NCBI GenBank assembly: GCA_963281255.1
Contig: OY725496.1
Coordinates: 1,116,001-1,180,000, forward strand
Reading direction: 5' to 3'
Length of the DNA stretch: 64,000 nt
Source: Aphrocallistes beatrix
Lineage: Eukaryota; Porifera; Hexactinellida; Sceptrulophora; Aphrocallistidae
Made by a program: the position numbers and the translations under genes. Positions 52,030-62,096 of the stretch are shown here, in pieces; the stretch's first letter is position 1, and every line of letters starts with the position of its first letter. The notes below the pieces were generated by a model. That model did not search any database. It saw only the letters and a list, made by a program, of their open reading frames with translations, and had not been told where the DNA came from.

Positions 52030-54394
52030 ACTTGAGTAAATTAAGTTTTGAGTTCCTTTTCTTTGTGAAAACTGGAACTGAAACCAACTCCCGAAGCAAA
52101 CCGGAACTATGACGTAACAAAAATGTATATTTTTGAAACTGTTTTATTTTTGGGTATTTTACTGTTTATATTCATAATTCATTGTATAAAAAAATTCATT
52201 TGGTTTCCATATGTTCTCTTTGAGCTATTCACATTTTTGTACCTGTAAACGCTTTCTATATATAATTCAAAATTTTAGGCCTTTTGTAAAAATATAAAAT
52301 TGACCTGACAACTCTCAATTCTACCATTTTGAAAATGCTTTTTTGTCTTCCTCTATAATATCACTAATTCTTACAACATTCTGTAATTGATATGTGCACT
52401 TGGAATTATAAGTATGTTGTATATTTGACCGCATACAGACTAAACATAAACAGTGCAATGTTGTTGTTGCCATGTACGTAATAGGAATGCAATAAATGTC
52501 ACCAATGAGTTGAAAAGTTAATTTTAGAGGGCTAATATTTGCTAAACAATCCGATATTTAGTCCGAACATAGCACTCTGTATATAAGGCCACCCATCTAA
52601 ATCTCAAAAATGGACCAGGGATGCGGTCGAAGATGGTTGATCAAATACATGATCTGCCAAAAATCATGAACGACGCAGAATAGAGCTTCGAAATGTATTA
52701 CCAGCATATATAAATATGACGCCAGAGTATCCATATCCGTTGTTAAAATTTCGATTAGTCATAATATGATTGCACAATAGGTTATATTTGGGACACATTT
52801 AGTGAATTTCAGAGGTTGTTTAAGGGCACTTCTAAGTTTGTTTTAATATAGTTTCTTTGTATAGAACTGAGCTGTGAATGGGTTGATGCGAAAGTGAATA
52901 TTTTTCATGGAATGTTGCTACATTCCAGCGTTGCTATGAAAACGCATTTTGATCAGTTGAGGTCATATCTTGAAAACCGCAATAACTATGCATTCAAATT
53001 TGATCTTATTTGATAGCCAATAGACTATTTCCTATAAAGCCATAACATAATTTACACGTCTAAATTCAATGGTTTGCGAGTTATTAGACAAATTACCAAT
53101 TGTGACCAAAGTGATCATTTGTCAAATAACTCGCAAACCTTTGAATTTAGACGTGTAAATTATGAAATTTGAATGCATAGTTATTGCGGTTTTCAAGATA
53201 TGACCTCAACTGATCAAAATGCGTTTTCATAGCAACGCTGGAATGTAGCAACATTCCATGAAAAATATTCACTTTCGCATCAACCCACAGCTCAGTTCTA
53301 TACAAAGAAACTATATTAAAACAAACTTAGAAGTGCCCTTAAACAACCTCTGAAATTCACTAAATGTGTCCCAAATATAACCTATTGTGCAATCATATTA
53401 TGACTAATCGAAATTTTAACAACGGATATGGATACTCTGGCGTCATATTTATATATGCTGGTAATACATTTCGAAGCTCTATTCTGCGTCGTTCATGATT
53501 TTTGGCAGATCATGTATTTGATCAACCATCTTCGACCGCATCCCTGGTCCATTTTTGAGATTTAGATGGGTGGCCTTATATACAGAGTGCTATGTTCGGA
53601 CTAAATATCGGATTGTTTAGCAAATATTAGCCCTCTAAAATTAGCTTTTCAACTCATTAGTGACATTTATTGCATTCCTATTACATAGCAACAACAGGGG
53701 ATACAGACAATTCGTGACATTACAATTCATGACATACAATTCGTGACATTACAATTCGTGACATTATTGTAGTCGTGTAAACAATCATTAGTTGAGATTA
53801 AAGGGTTTCATTCAACACTTGTTTATTGATTAATTAATTAATTAAAGATGAAAGACAATGACAACTAAAAGAATTACTTCCCGAGAGAGAAATTCATTCT
53901 CACATTCTAATATTGAATTCATCAATTCTATGTTGAATAGTCACGAATTGCAATGTCACGAATTGTAATGTCACGAATTGTATGTCACGAATTGTAATGT
54001 CACGAATTGTAATGTCACGAATTGTCTGTATCCCCAACAACAGCATTACACACTGTTTATGTTTAGTCTGTCTGTGGTCAAATATACAACATACTTATAA
54101 TTCCAAGTGCACATATCAATTGCAGAATGTTGTAAGAATTAGTGATATTATAGAGGAAGACAAAAAAGCATTTCAAAATGGTAGAATTGAGAGTTGTCAG
54201 GTCAATTTTATATTTTTACAAAAGGCCTAAAATTTTGAATTATATATAGAAAGCGTTTACAGGTACAAAAATGTGAATAACTCAAAGAGAACATATGGAA
54301 ACCAAATGAATTTTTTTATACAATGAATTATGAATATAAACAGTAAAATGCCCAAAAATAAAACAGTTTCAAAAATATACATTTTTGTTACGAG
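52030..54394. repeat. 2.3-kb palindromic element
   Basis: Left arm 52030-53100 and right arm 53110-54394 are inverted copies meeting at a hairpin near 53103 (GGTTTGCGAGTTATT pairs with AATAACTCGCAAACC). The right arm carries a MITE (53698-54035). The outer part of the right arm is replaced by a Helitron 3' remnant at 54395. Related arms at 29982-30955 and a diverged element at 12416-13543. No coding; probably a foldback or MITE-type transposon. Confidence 0.88.
53698..54035. mobile_element. hAT-like MITE with TGACATTACAATTCG arrays
   Basis: Ends GGGATACAGACAATTCGTG and CACGAATTGTCTGTATCCCC, arms of about 70 bp made of repeated TCGTGACATTACAAT words. 8-bp duplication AACAACAG at 53690-53697 and 54036-54043. 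The unoccupied homologous site AACAATAG exists at about 30505, which confirms the insertion. 53814-53940 is unrelated loop sequence. Confidence 0.92.
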
Positions 54395-54425
54395 CCGCGC
54401 AGCGCAAGTAACCGAAGCGCACTTG
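54395..54425 (+). mobile_element. Helitron 3'-end remnant
   Basis: AGCCGCGCAGCGCAAGTAAC followed by CGAAGCGCACTTGT: only the terminal hairpin region, abutting the truncated palindrome arm. Confidence 0.65.
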
Positions 54426-54744
54426 TATGTAACATATTGTTTAAACATTCCAATATATACATATGTTTATTTCAGAGTTATTTATATCCGAATTTTTTAA
54501 ATTCAAATATTTCTAATTATTTACCTATTTAGCAAATATGACATTTAGCATAAACTGTCTGAAAACCTTGAACATAATTCACACAATTCTAATTCATATA
54601 AATGATTCATTACAGTTTCAAATTGATTGATTATACCATATAACACGCCTTGATTGTTGTTAACGTTTCGCACTGAAAATCGTGAATCATTCAAATATAT
54701 GTACTAAAATCTTATCAACTGTACATATTTCCTAACTTTCTTAA

Positions 54745-55037
54745 ATAGTCACATATGCTATTGATACGATGAATAGTAACTCGCGTGGGCAGAAAATCCC
54801 TATTTCCTCAGCTGCTGGTCTCCCTCACAACGAGATCGCCGCTCAGAAATACAGACAGGGTGGTCTGGTTCGATTGGAGAAGGGAGTGCTAGATGATCAC
54901 GAGGACAACTTCGCTATAGTGTTTGCTGCTATGGAGTCAACGTGGAAACAGCTAGGTTATTCGAACAGTGATTCATTCTGTGCTAGATTAATGACCAACC
55001 AGATACTAGAGTTTATGCATCTATAACCAGACTGTAA
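54745..55037 (+). pseudogene. V-ATPase subunit B fragment, central exon
   Basis: Reads [40 protein letters not shown] and [12 protein letters not shown], matching the catalytic-site region of V-type ATPase subunit B (family: [20 protein letters not shown]...). After FAAM, one base is missing and the match continues in another frame as VNVETARLF; a further stretch matches ANDPTIERIITPRL ([15 protein letters not shown]). Sequence 5' of 54745 (CTTAAATAG) looks like an acceptor site. With two or three frame changes and no flanking exons it cannot encode a working subunit. The 85-codon frame starting MNSNSRG is therefore part of a gene fragment and not a gene. The rest of the gene is not in order nearby. 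Confidence 0.88.
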
Positions 55038-55812
55038 AATTCATCCGCTATGATTGCCTCGCCAAGTGTATCCATGGTTCCATCAATACTTATTAGTTGT
55101 TTATTCAGGATTCAAATCATGACCAATTTGATGAACTTTGTCTGCTCGCATATGTGGAATTTCCTCTGCTTGTTTTCGTACAGATATCCCTACACATTCT
55201 ACCGAACGAAAGGCCGATCTTTCGTCGCATAAAGTTTCGTTAAGATTCTATTAAATGCTCCGATGTGTATCCTAGATTTAAATATTTATGTTTGTCGGTT
55301 GAAATGAATTTAATTGGGTCTTATTATTACTCAAATTAAGAGTTATTAAGTTCTATTTCATAATTATATTTCTTATCTACAGATACGTCACTATTATCAA
55401 GATGAAACGGATCAAGTTATATGATTAAATCACAGAAAGACAATCACTCCAACAGAAATGAAAGTGCAGAGAGTTATATCAGTGAGACTTTGAGGAATCT
55501 GTTTTCTCATCCAACACATTCCAGAGGAGACAACTTTCTAGTTCCAGTCCGACCTTTTCCTCTCAGCCAATCAGAATGCACAAGGAAGCATCTATAAATC
55601 ACAGCTGAGATAATGAATATCAGAGAGTATAATTTAAATTTATTCGTGTTTATTGACTTTGTTTCAATTTTTTTAAAGGTTGAAATGTGCTAAATTCAGT
55701 ATTTTTCTGTGTTTTCTCTAATGCACAGTATCAATTGATCATTACAATAATGCTACACTATTTCATTTTGAAGTGAAACAAATTGTGTCGCGATAAAGAG
55801 ACACAATTCTAG
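55038..55812. repeat. Duplicated V-ATPase-promoter-like block, copy 1
   Basis: 55381-55610 resembles 57500-57720: TACGTCACTATTATCAAGAT, AAATCACAGA, CCAACACATTC, then GAGACAAC and a CCTTTTCCTCTCAGCCAATC-type tail. In the second copy this leads into the V-ATPase B first exon; here it leads to the NHL promoter instead. 55040-55380 shows nothing else. Confidence 0.6.
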
Positions 55813-55814
55813 TA

Positions 55815-56146
55815 CAGTACACCCCCGATAGTCCGAACCTCGCCAATCCGAACCCTCGCTAATCCGAACACTTCATTCTTAAAATCCGAACACCCAAAAT
55901 ATAATTTTATCCGCCTCTATGCTTTGAATAAACGTTTATAAACTTAAATATATCAATAAGATTGAGAAACCTCATTAAATAAGCAATCATAGCGAAATAA
56001 TATCTTTGATATTCTAACAATGCAAATTTATTATAATTAATGCCCCATTGAATTAGTGTTATTTCACTAATCGGAACAAATTCACTAATCCCAACGATTT
56101 TTTCGATGATTGGAACAGAGCTGTTCGGATTAGCGAGGGTGTACTG
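55815..56146. mobile_element. pogo-like MITE in an NHL promoter
   Basis: Ends CAGTACACCCCCGATAGTCC and GGATTAGCGAGGGTGTACTG with TA flanks; ATCCGAAC words recur in the subterminal part. 332 bp, no transposase. The flanking sequence continues without it in the NHL copy at 46740 (about 46595), giving an empty-site comparison. It ends about 75 bp upstream of the TATA box. Confidence 0.88.
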
Positions 56147-56220
56147 TATTGCAATGGAATTAGAATACTAATTATTACCATTCGTAACCCAATTACTGTA
56201 TTACTGGTGCAGTGTCCCAA

Positions 56221-56291
56221 TATAAATAGCCTTGAGAGACTCCTGTTCATTCACAATACTATTCTATTAGCAATTTTCTAAGTTGAGTAGA
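56221..56291 (+). promoter_or_regulatory. NHL-gene core promoter and leader
   Basis: TATAAATAG at 56221, then CTGTTCATTCACAATACTAT and CTAAGTTGAGTAG directly before the ATG at 56292. Nearly identical to 46670-46739. Confidence 0.75.
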
Positions 56292-57156
56292 ATGGCCGTA
56301 GCATTTCCCGACCCACAGCATGTGGACTACTTAACAGCAGTTGTGAAGAAAGGTAAAGCTCCTGGTGACCTTTGGTCTCCTAATGGTGTCGCTATTGACC
56401 TAGCTACTAGCCACATCTATGTCGCTGAGGGAGGTGTATTTCCTAATTTCGCAAGTGTCTATATTTTCAGAGTCGGGAGAATACCTTAACAGCTACACTC
56501 ACGAGTACATGAAATCATTACGGGGTATCGGCATGAACGTAAACAACCTGTATTTAACGGACACGATGGTACACGCTGTGTTCCACTTGAAAATAGAGGC
56601 GGACTTCCGTCTGGTGGCTAGGCTAGGGAGCAGAGGGTCTGGTATCGGACAGTTTAATTATCCCTGCCAACTCTCCATCTCTACTAATGGAGACGTGTAC
56701 ATAGCTGATTCCAGGAACAATAGAATCCAAATCCTAGATTGCTCTCTGCATCCGATAAGAGAAGTGAAACATCCATCCATGCACAGACCTTATGACGTAA
56801 AATTGACGACAGAAGAAATGTACGTACTTAGTCTTGTTTATTCTCCTTGCGTGCATGTATTTAATCATACTGGACATAAGATACGTTCTCTAATCACACG
56901 TGGTAGAGGAATGCAGGTAGATACATCCTCCTTCTTCTGTCTCGATACCAAAAAGAATTTAATTATCAGCGATTGGGGTTCTCACCAGATCAGAATATTC
57001 TCAAACGAAGGAGCCCTCCTCCACACGATAGGGGAACCTGGACACCAAGTAGGAATGTTTCATTATCCTCAAGGATTAGCTCTAATTTCAGATCTAAACT
57101 TAATTACTGTGTCTAGTAACGATAACTACAGACTTCAATTTTTTTCCTTTTTATAA
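56292..57156 (+). CDS. NHL-repeat beta-propeller protein, one frame break
   Basis: Starts MAVAFPDPQHVDYL and reads as the paralogue at 46740 until about 56450 (FPNFAS), where two bases are missing relative to that copy (GCAAGTGTC against GCGAGAGTGTC). The match continues in the next frame from VSIFSESGEYLNSYTHEYM to the end (...LQFFSFL, stop 57154-57156). All six blades are otherwise present (NPNGVAID-like, LRGIGMNV, PCQLSIST, PYDVKLTTE, SFFCLDT, PQGLALIS). One simple break suggests a young pseudogene, an allele or a sequencing error; a functional protein is not supported by the frame as given. Confidence 0.82.
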
Positions 57157-57330
57157 GTGTTTTTTGTGTCTTTATTTGTTTGTTTCTTACTGAGTTCCAA
57201 ATCGAAATTGATCTCCATCTCTTTTCATAGAATTATTGTCATTAGTTCAAAACGGAATTATGGTCACATAACTACGTCTCACTTCTATCACTAGGAATGA
57301 TAAAGTGTAACACTAATATTGTTGGCACCT
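57157..57330 (+). repeat. NHL-gene 3' duplicon, copy 2
   Basis: T-rich tail, TTATTTGTTTGTTTCTTAC, AATTGATCTCCATCTCTTTT, then CACATAACTACGTCTCACTT and AATGATAAAGTG. Homologous to 47604-47784 and 58741-58900. Confidence 0.7.
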
Positions 57331-57499
57331 GATTTAATTTAAATTTTTATTTCTTTTTTGAGTCAAGTCAATTACTGACCTCAAAGACACTTCAAATTTT
57401 TCCCCCAAAACGAAATCTTCCTTATGTAAAAGCTAAATTTGATTTTGAAAACATTCTCTGAATTTTATATCCCCACTTATAATGTCCCATAGCCTAATT

Positions 57500-57762
57500 A
57501 CATCTCATATCAATCGACACGTCGCTATCTTTAAGATGAACAGATAAGGTACTACTAAATCACAGAGTTAATCTGTGTGAAATATCTAATCTCTTTGACA
57601 CCAACACATTCTCGAGACAGCTGTCAAAATAGACATATGCGTAAACCAATCAGGAAGCCGAGACCTTTCTAAACTCAGTCCCACCTTCTCTCTCAGTCAT
57701 TCAGAAGCAGTGCAGGACCTGAATGAACTACAGCTACTAACTCCTACTGTCAGCAGCTGTTG
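57500..57762 (+). repeat. Duplicated V-ATPase-promoter-like block, copy 2
   Basis: Resembles 55381-55610 (ACGTCGCTATCTTTAAGATG, CCAACACATTCTCGAGACA, CCTTCTCTCTCAGTCATTC) and leads into the subunit B first-exon fragment, so it is probably that gene's original 5' region. Confidence 0.6.
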
Positions 57763-57983
57763 GAGACGGAGGCGTTTAGGGAGCACGAAATGGCTGAGAC
57801 TCTACTTCCACCTCTCAGCCTCGAATCAAATACAAGACAGTGTCCGGTGTGAATGGACTTCTGGTCTTATTGGACCATGTCAAATTCCTTAAATTCGCTG
57901 AGATTGTGATACTCACATTGGCTGATGGATCTAAGCGTTCAGGACAAGAGCTGGAGGTGAATGGGAGCAAGGCAATCTTGCAG
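57763..57983 (+). pseudogene. V-ATPase subunit B fragment, first coding exon
   Basis: Codons from 57801 read [15 protein letters not shown], then [19 protein letters not shown] and [20 protein letters not shown], ending LQ at 57983. This is the N-terminal barrel of V-ATPase subunit B (family: ...[25 protein letters not shown]). The exon ends CAG followed by the donor GTGAGG, at the point where the family continues VFEGTSGID. Upstream, EAFREHEMA (57769-57795) is in a different frame, so the exon is broken once. No later exon is seen downstream up to 58700. Confidence 0.9.
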
Positions 57984-58740
57984 GTGAGGAGATGAGTTCA
58001 TATATTTTAACACCCTCTATGGCGAGAAAGAACGATTGTTTGAGCATACTAGATGAGATTCCTTAAATACAAGCTATAATATCTATATCCAATTTGATGA
58101 AATTTGGTTCCTCACGTATTTGATGATTAATTTCACTTTTAAATTAGTCATTTTAAAATTTCGCTCCTTCTAACGCCATTGCTACTTATGACCATATATG
58201 GCATGGCTCTCAACCTGTAATTTAACTAAATCGTGTGATAGCAAGTGAAAATCGTAAATATGGAAAAATTGTATTACTAACATTGATTCTCAATCCTGAG
58301 ACACGATGAGATCTGAGAGTTGAGAGACCTGATAAGGAGAGGCAGCAGTGAAATTAATATTATTGATGTAACTTATATTCAGAGTTACTTAGTACGATTA
58401 TTAAAATTCTTGGAAGTTTTGGGTGGAGATTTCCTTTTATTGTCTTTCACCTTGAAGTGTGTAAATTCATTGTTTTGCAGAGGACACTCGCTGATGATTT
58501 CTATAATCCAGCCTTATGTTTTGAATAATGTTCGCCAAATTAGGGAAGTTTTCAAGTTTTTACGCAATTTCAAATTTTAAAACCTGCTCGAGTGGTGCAG
58601 TGCTCTAGTGAGTTGGGAAACTGGTTCTTATCTTGCTGTGATCACTGCTTTTCATGCTCTATTATATTGCCTTGCCTGTGTAATCTGAGTATACATTCTT
58701 GTAAAACCTTTTTGAACTGAAGCGCATTTGCATCTCATTA
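57984..58740. other. Former intron and spacer
   Basis: 58210-58335 can fold: TCTCAACCTG near 58211 against GAGAGTTGAGAGACC near 58312, and it contains ACTAAATCGTGTGAT, also found at 22261. An acceptor-like TTTGTTTTGCAG occurs at 58480, followed by RTLADDFYNPALCFE in one frame, unrecognised. No gene called. Confidence 0.4.
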
Positions 58741-58900
58741 TTTGTTGTGTTTCTATTTCGTTCCTAATTTAACTTTAATATCCATCTAATATTTATATTT
58801 AAATTTCTTTAACATTCACTTCCATGAAGCTAAGCTTACATAACTACGTAGCACTTCTATCACCAGGAGTGACAGTGAATAACACTGATAGTATCGACTT
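58741..58900 (+). repeat. NHL-gene 3' duplicon, copy 3, without the gene
   Basis: TTTGTTGTGTTTCTATTTCG, CACTTCCATGAAGC, ACATAACTACGTAGCACTTC and AGGAGTGACAGTGAATAACA match the sequence after the NHL genes. No propeller coding lies upstream. Confidence 0.68.
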
Positions 58901-59678
58901 CTCTGTCGTCCGAGCTTTGTCTCACTAACTGCTCCATTGTGTCGATTAGAGGGTTGAGATAGACTCTCTCCCTCCTCAAAGAGAATATTTAAGATTATAA
59001 ATATAGATTATATATCTTCTATAGTTTTTAAGATATGACATCGCGCTCTTTCGGGACCATACAGAGGTATTAAGCCCGAACTATAATAAGCGATAACTCA
59101 CGAATAAAATGGTCGGATCTGAGCAATTCTTTAAATGATCAGAATATTTGTCACATCCACGCTGACCTTTTAGATGAAATCGATATACAAGATTCCAAAG
59201 GCATATCGGTGAGCCAGAACCAAGTTGCCTCAAGTGCGGAATGGAACAACAGATGCCATTTTTGATGATTTTAGATTTATTATGTCCTTGAATATATTTC
59301 ATTTTTTATCTAGAGTGGGGGGGCACGGTAATACCGCTCCATTTTTGTGTCCCCCTTCAACATTTACTGGGAGGTCCGCGCTCCCCCCTGTTTGCGCCTA
59401 TGCACACAACTTGTATAAATGATAAAACATGGCGTTGAATTTCGCGGGGTATGATGCGACACAAAAGAGAACTTATATTTGGGACCGACATAATGGGAAA
59501 AATTTATTTATAAACGAGACCTCGCGAAAATTAACTCAATGGAAGAATGTTAAAAGCGGGACATCACGATAAAAAATGGAAAGTTGGTATGTATGATATC
59601 AGTTCATTTATGCTTGTTACTTACTAAATACTGTTGATAGTGAAATATAAGCACTGTATTTCCTGTGGGAGGCTGATT
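58901..59678. other. Spacer with a GC-rich repeat fragment
   Basis: 59315-59405 (AGTGGGGGGGCACGG ... CGCTCCCCCCTGTTTGCGCC) looks like a MITE piece. The rest shows nothing. Confidence 0.4.
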
Positions 59679-59935
59679 CAAATTGCAGTGATTAAAATAT
59701 TTCAGATTTTGATTTATAAATCAAAATCATTAAATGATTTATATTGTATTCAACATTCAAAAATCAAAAGATATGATTTTGATTTATAGATCAAAATCAG
59801 AATGAGTTTTGATTTTTTAAATAATTCAATCTAAATCTAAATCAATTAATGATTTTGATTTATAAATCAAAATCATTAAGTGATTTAGATTTTATATTTC
59901 AACTAAAAAGTATTAAGTCTGTTAAGACGCCGCAC
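59679..59935. repeat. Palindromic GATTTTGATTTATAAATC cluster, probable hAT end
   Basis: Several copies of TTTTGATTTATAAATCAAAA and TTAATGATTTTGATTT, beginning with CAGTGATTAAAATATTTCAG at 59679. Clustered subterminal repeats and a CAGTG start suit the 3' end of the hAT element whose transposase ends at 60363; the matching right terminus was not found. Confidence 0.5.
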
Positions 59936-60362
59936 TGGTAAATTTAGATCATAAGGTTTTTGATTTGATTTTTATATAAACAAAGTTGTAACGTTTTGAT
60001 TGCAAAAATTATATCACTACCAGTGAGATTTAATTTTCCCAAGTTGCGTCATAATCGTTCTTATCTCATACAAAACGAAACACAAACATTATGAAAACTA
60101 TCTATCCCACGAAGGCTTGTTTAAATATTATTTAAGACTATTGTTAGGCAGTTTAATTAACTTAATGCTAATTCTCGTGATAAACAGAATACTCTTTATT
60201 TCTGTTGGTACAATCGGAATAAACTAAACTAACTCAACACAGTAAACTATTATAAACGACTAACATGTTAACCTAATAGTATAAAAACAATAGTAGTAGG
60301 GGTTATTAACACCCAAGTAGTCAAAAGTTTCTACGTTTCTACCCCGATTCTAGTAAGTTAAT

Positions 60363-61886
60363 CTAACTTATATTGCCATGTAGACTTGCTGGTTTATCAG
60401 CTCTCTCAGAATTACGATTATCCGACAGCATTCTGTGTTTGAGAGTTACAAGGAGCTCAATAGATTCAGGGCTCAACCTTGACCGATGGGGACGACAAAT
60501 TCGTCCCGCTACGCTGAATAACCTCTCAACATCTGCTGTAGAGGCTGGTGGTAATAAGTATACCATTGCTAACTGTGACATAAGAGAAAATTTCGTGGAA
60601 TTATGCATCCACCATTTAATAGGATCTATCGAAATTATCCCCTGCATTGCACGAGCTTCAGCTTTGAATAGTGTTATTTCCATATCAATAACGTCGTTAC
60701 AATATAGCTGTGTGTTAGAATCTGAGTATCTCTTAGTAGGGAATAAACTCTTCCTAGCTTTACTCCATATCCCAGTCTCTTTATCTGCATTTTCTTGGAT
60801 TTCACTACGCACCCCTTTGTTTCTATTTATTTCAGAGACAATCTTCAAAGCCCGTCTTAATATTTCCATGAAGAGTTCATTTTCATAAGCTTCTGTGGCA
60901 AAACGAGGGTCTAAACAGTTGGCTAACCAATAAAATTTGTCTGACATAATATTCTGAAATCTTTTCTTAAGAATATTGCTCAATATAGATGCCAACGAAT
61001 TGTCCATCATATTTAGGTCGCCATTCTGAAGTTCCTTCATCACCATCTCTAATGCAGGAATTGTCATTCCGCTGGTGCCATGGGTTGCCTGCATCTCCGA
61101 CGTAAATAATGTTATTGGTTGAAGGACGTCACATACCTCCCGAAATATGTTTATTTCGTATTTTTTAGGAACTTCAGATTTTAATGGTGGAAGCAAGTCG
61201 ATCAATTCTTTTTCGTCTGCGCTGATAATTGAGCGAAGCATATCATACATGCTGTTCCATCGAGTCGCGTTCATGCTCATTAAATTGAAACCTTTTTCCA
61301 TGAAGATCTCTGCACACTTTGTGGAACTTTTGGCAGATTTCACAAATTCTTGTGCTTTCTTCACAATGGCGTTAATTTCTCCACGATTGCCAAGGTCGGT
61401 CTTTAAAAAATCCTTAACAGCTAGTTGCGCAGTGTGGCATACACAGGGAAACCATAAAGGTAGTAAACCGTCCTTTCGTAAGCCTACGAGTAATGACTGT
61501 GGAGACGTTTCTTCTAATTCTTCTGTCAAGTTTTCTACAGCTTCCTTCATAATAGACTTATCAATTTCTTGTAATTCGAAGTTATCGAGGCTCTCATTAT
61601 ATCCATCAAAATAATCTTCCTCATAGATATAGTCTTCAGGAAGTTCACTCTCATCCAAATCTAACAGTTCATCAATTTGAGAAAAAGCTTTAACCATGTT
61701 CGAACCATTGTCAGTCCCTACGCGGACTATTTTATTGGCAATACACCAATCGTTACACGTATCGATGGTAAATCGAGCAATTCTTTCACCGGTATGTGGA
61801 CCTCGAAATAACGCAATAGACAAAACACTAGCCTTAGCATATGTTTCACCATGGTAGTGGACAATGATTCCCATCATCGATACCAA
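60363..61886 (-). CDS. hAT transposase, catalytic and dimerisation domains
   Basis: 507 codons. VGTDNGSNMVKAF carries the second catalytic Asp; the first (ITIDGW) lies just upstream at about 61930 in another frame. LPLWFPCVCHTAQLAVKDFL, FNLMSMNATRWNSMYDMLRS and the C-terminal dimerisation signature VYLLPPASTADVERLFSVAG then SRLSPESIELLVTLKHRML are all typical of the ZBED-like hAT group; the catalytic Glu is in the insertion/C-terminal part (VERLFS). A tandem copy of 28 bp at 61875-61902 and 61903-61930 shifts the frame and separates this stretch from the N-terminus. Otherwise well preserved, so the element is young. Confidence 0.92.
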   Translation of the reverse strand: MVSMMGIIVHYHGETYAKASVLSIALFRGPHTGERIARFTIDTCNDWCIANKIVRVGTDNGSNMVKAFSQIDELLDLDESELPEDYIYEEDYFDGYNESLDNFELQEIDKSIMKEAVENLTEELEETSPQSLLVGLRKDGLLPLWFPCVCHTAQLAVKDFLKTDLGNRGEINAIVKKAQEFVKSAKSSTKCAEIFMEKGFNLMSMNATRWNSMYDMLRSIISADEKELIDLLPPLKSEVPKKYEINIFREVCDVLQPITLFTSEMQATHGTSGMTIPALEMVMKELQNGDLNMMDNSLASILSNILKKRFQNIMSDKFYWLANCLDPRFATEAYENELFMEILRRALKIVSEINRNKGVRSEIQENADKETGIWSKARKSLFPTKRYSDSNTQLYCNDVIDMEITLFKAEARAMQGIISIDPIKWWMHNSTKFSLMSQLAMVYLLPPASTADVERLFSVAGRICRPHRSRLSPESIELLVTLKHRMLSDNRNSERADKPASLHGNIS

Positions 61887-61930
61887 ACGACGAGTGCTCC
61901 ATCATCGATACCAAACGACGAGTGCTCCAT
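61875..61930 (-). repeat. 28-bp tandem duplication in the hAT transposase
   Basis: The 28-bp segment ATCATCGATACCAAACGACG (plus AGTGCTCC) occurs twice in direct contact without differences. 28 is not a multiple of three, so it shifts the reading frame. Confidence 0.95.
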
Positions 61931-62096
61931 CCGTCAATTGTAATTGTCACAAAAGTACTGTGTGCCAACTCGTTCCGCAGATAACTATCACTCTCAAAGC
62001 GTTTTTTCTTTAGAATATTATTCTTTAATTTGTATATAGATGGTATCGTGTAAGCAGGATTAAGTGATTGACAAAATTTGATGAATTCCCCAAGTT

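Noticed and set aside
54769-55026. Small independent gene of 85 codons
   Set aside because: It is a frame-shifted internal exon of V-ATPase subunit B and the apparent ATG is an internal methionine.
58480-58540. Exon-like segment after TTTGTTTTGCAG
   Set aside because: The acceptor is good, but the 15-codon reading has no recognisable match and does not fit the next V-ATPase B exon.
60373-61614. Plus-strand frames of 171 and 155 codons
   Set aside because: They are antisense shadows of the hAT transposase, which has recognisable motifs on the minus strand.
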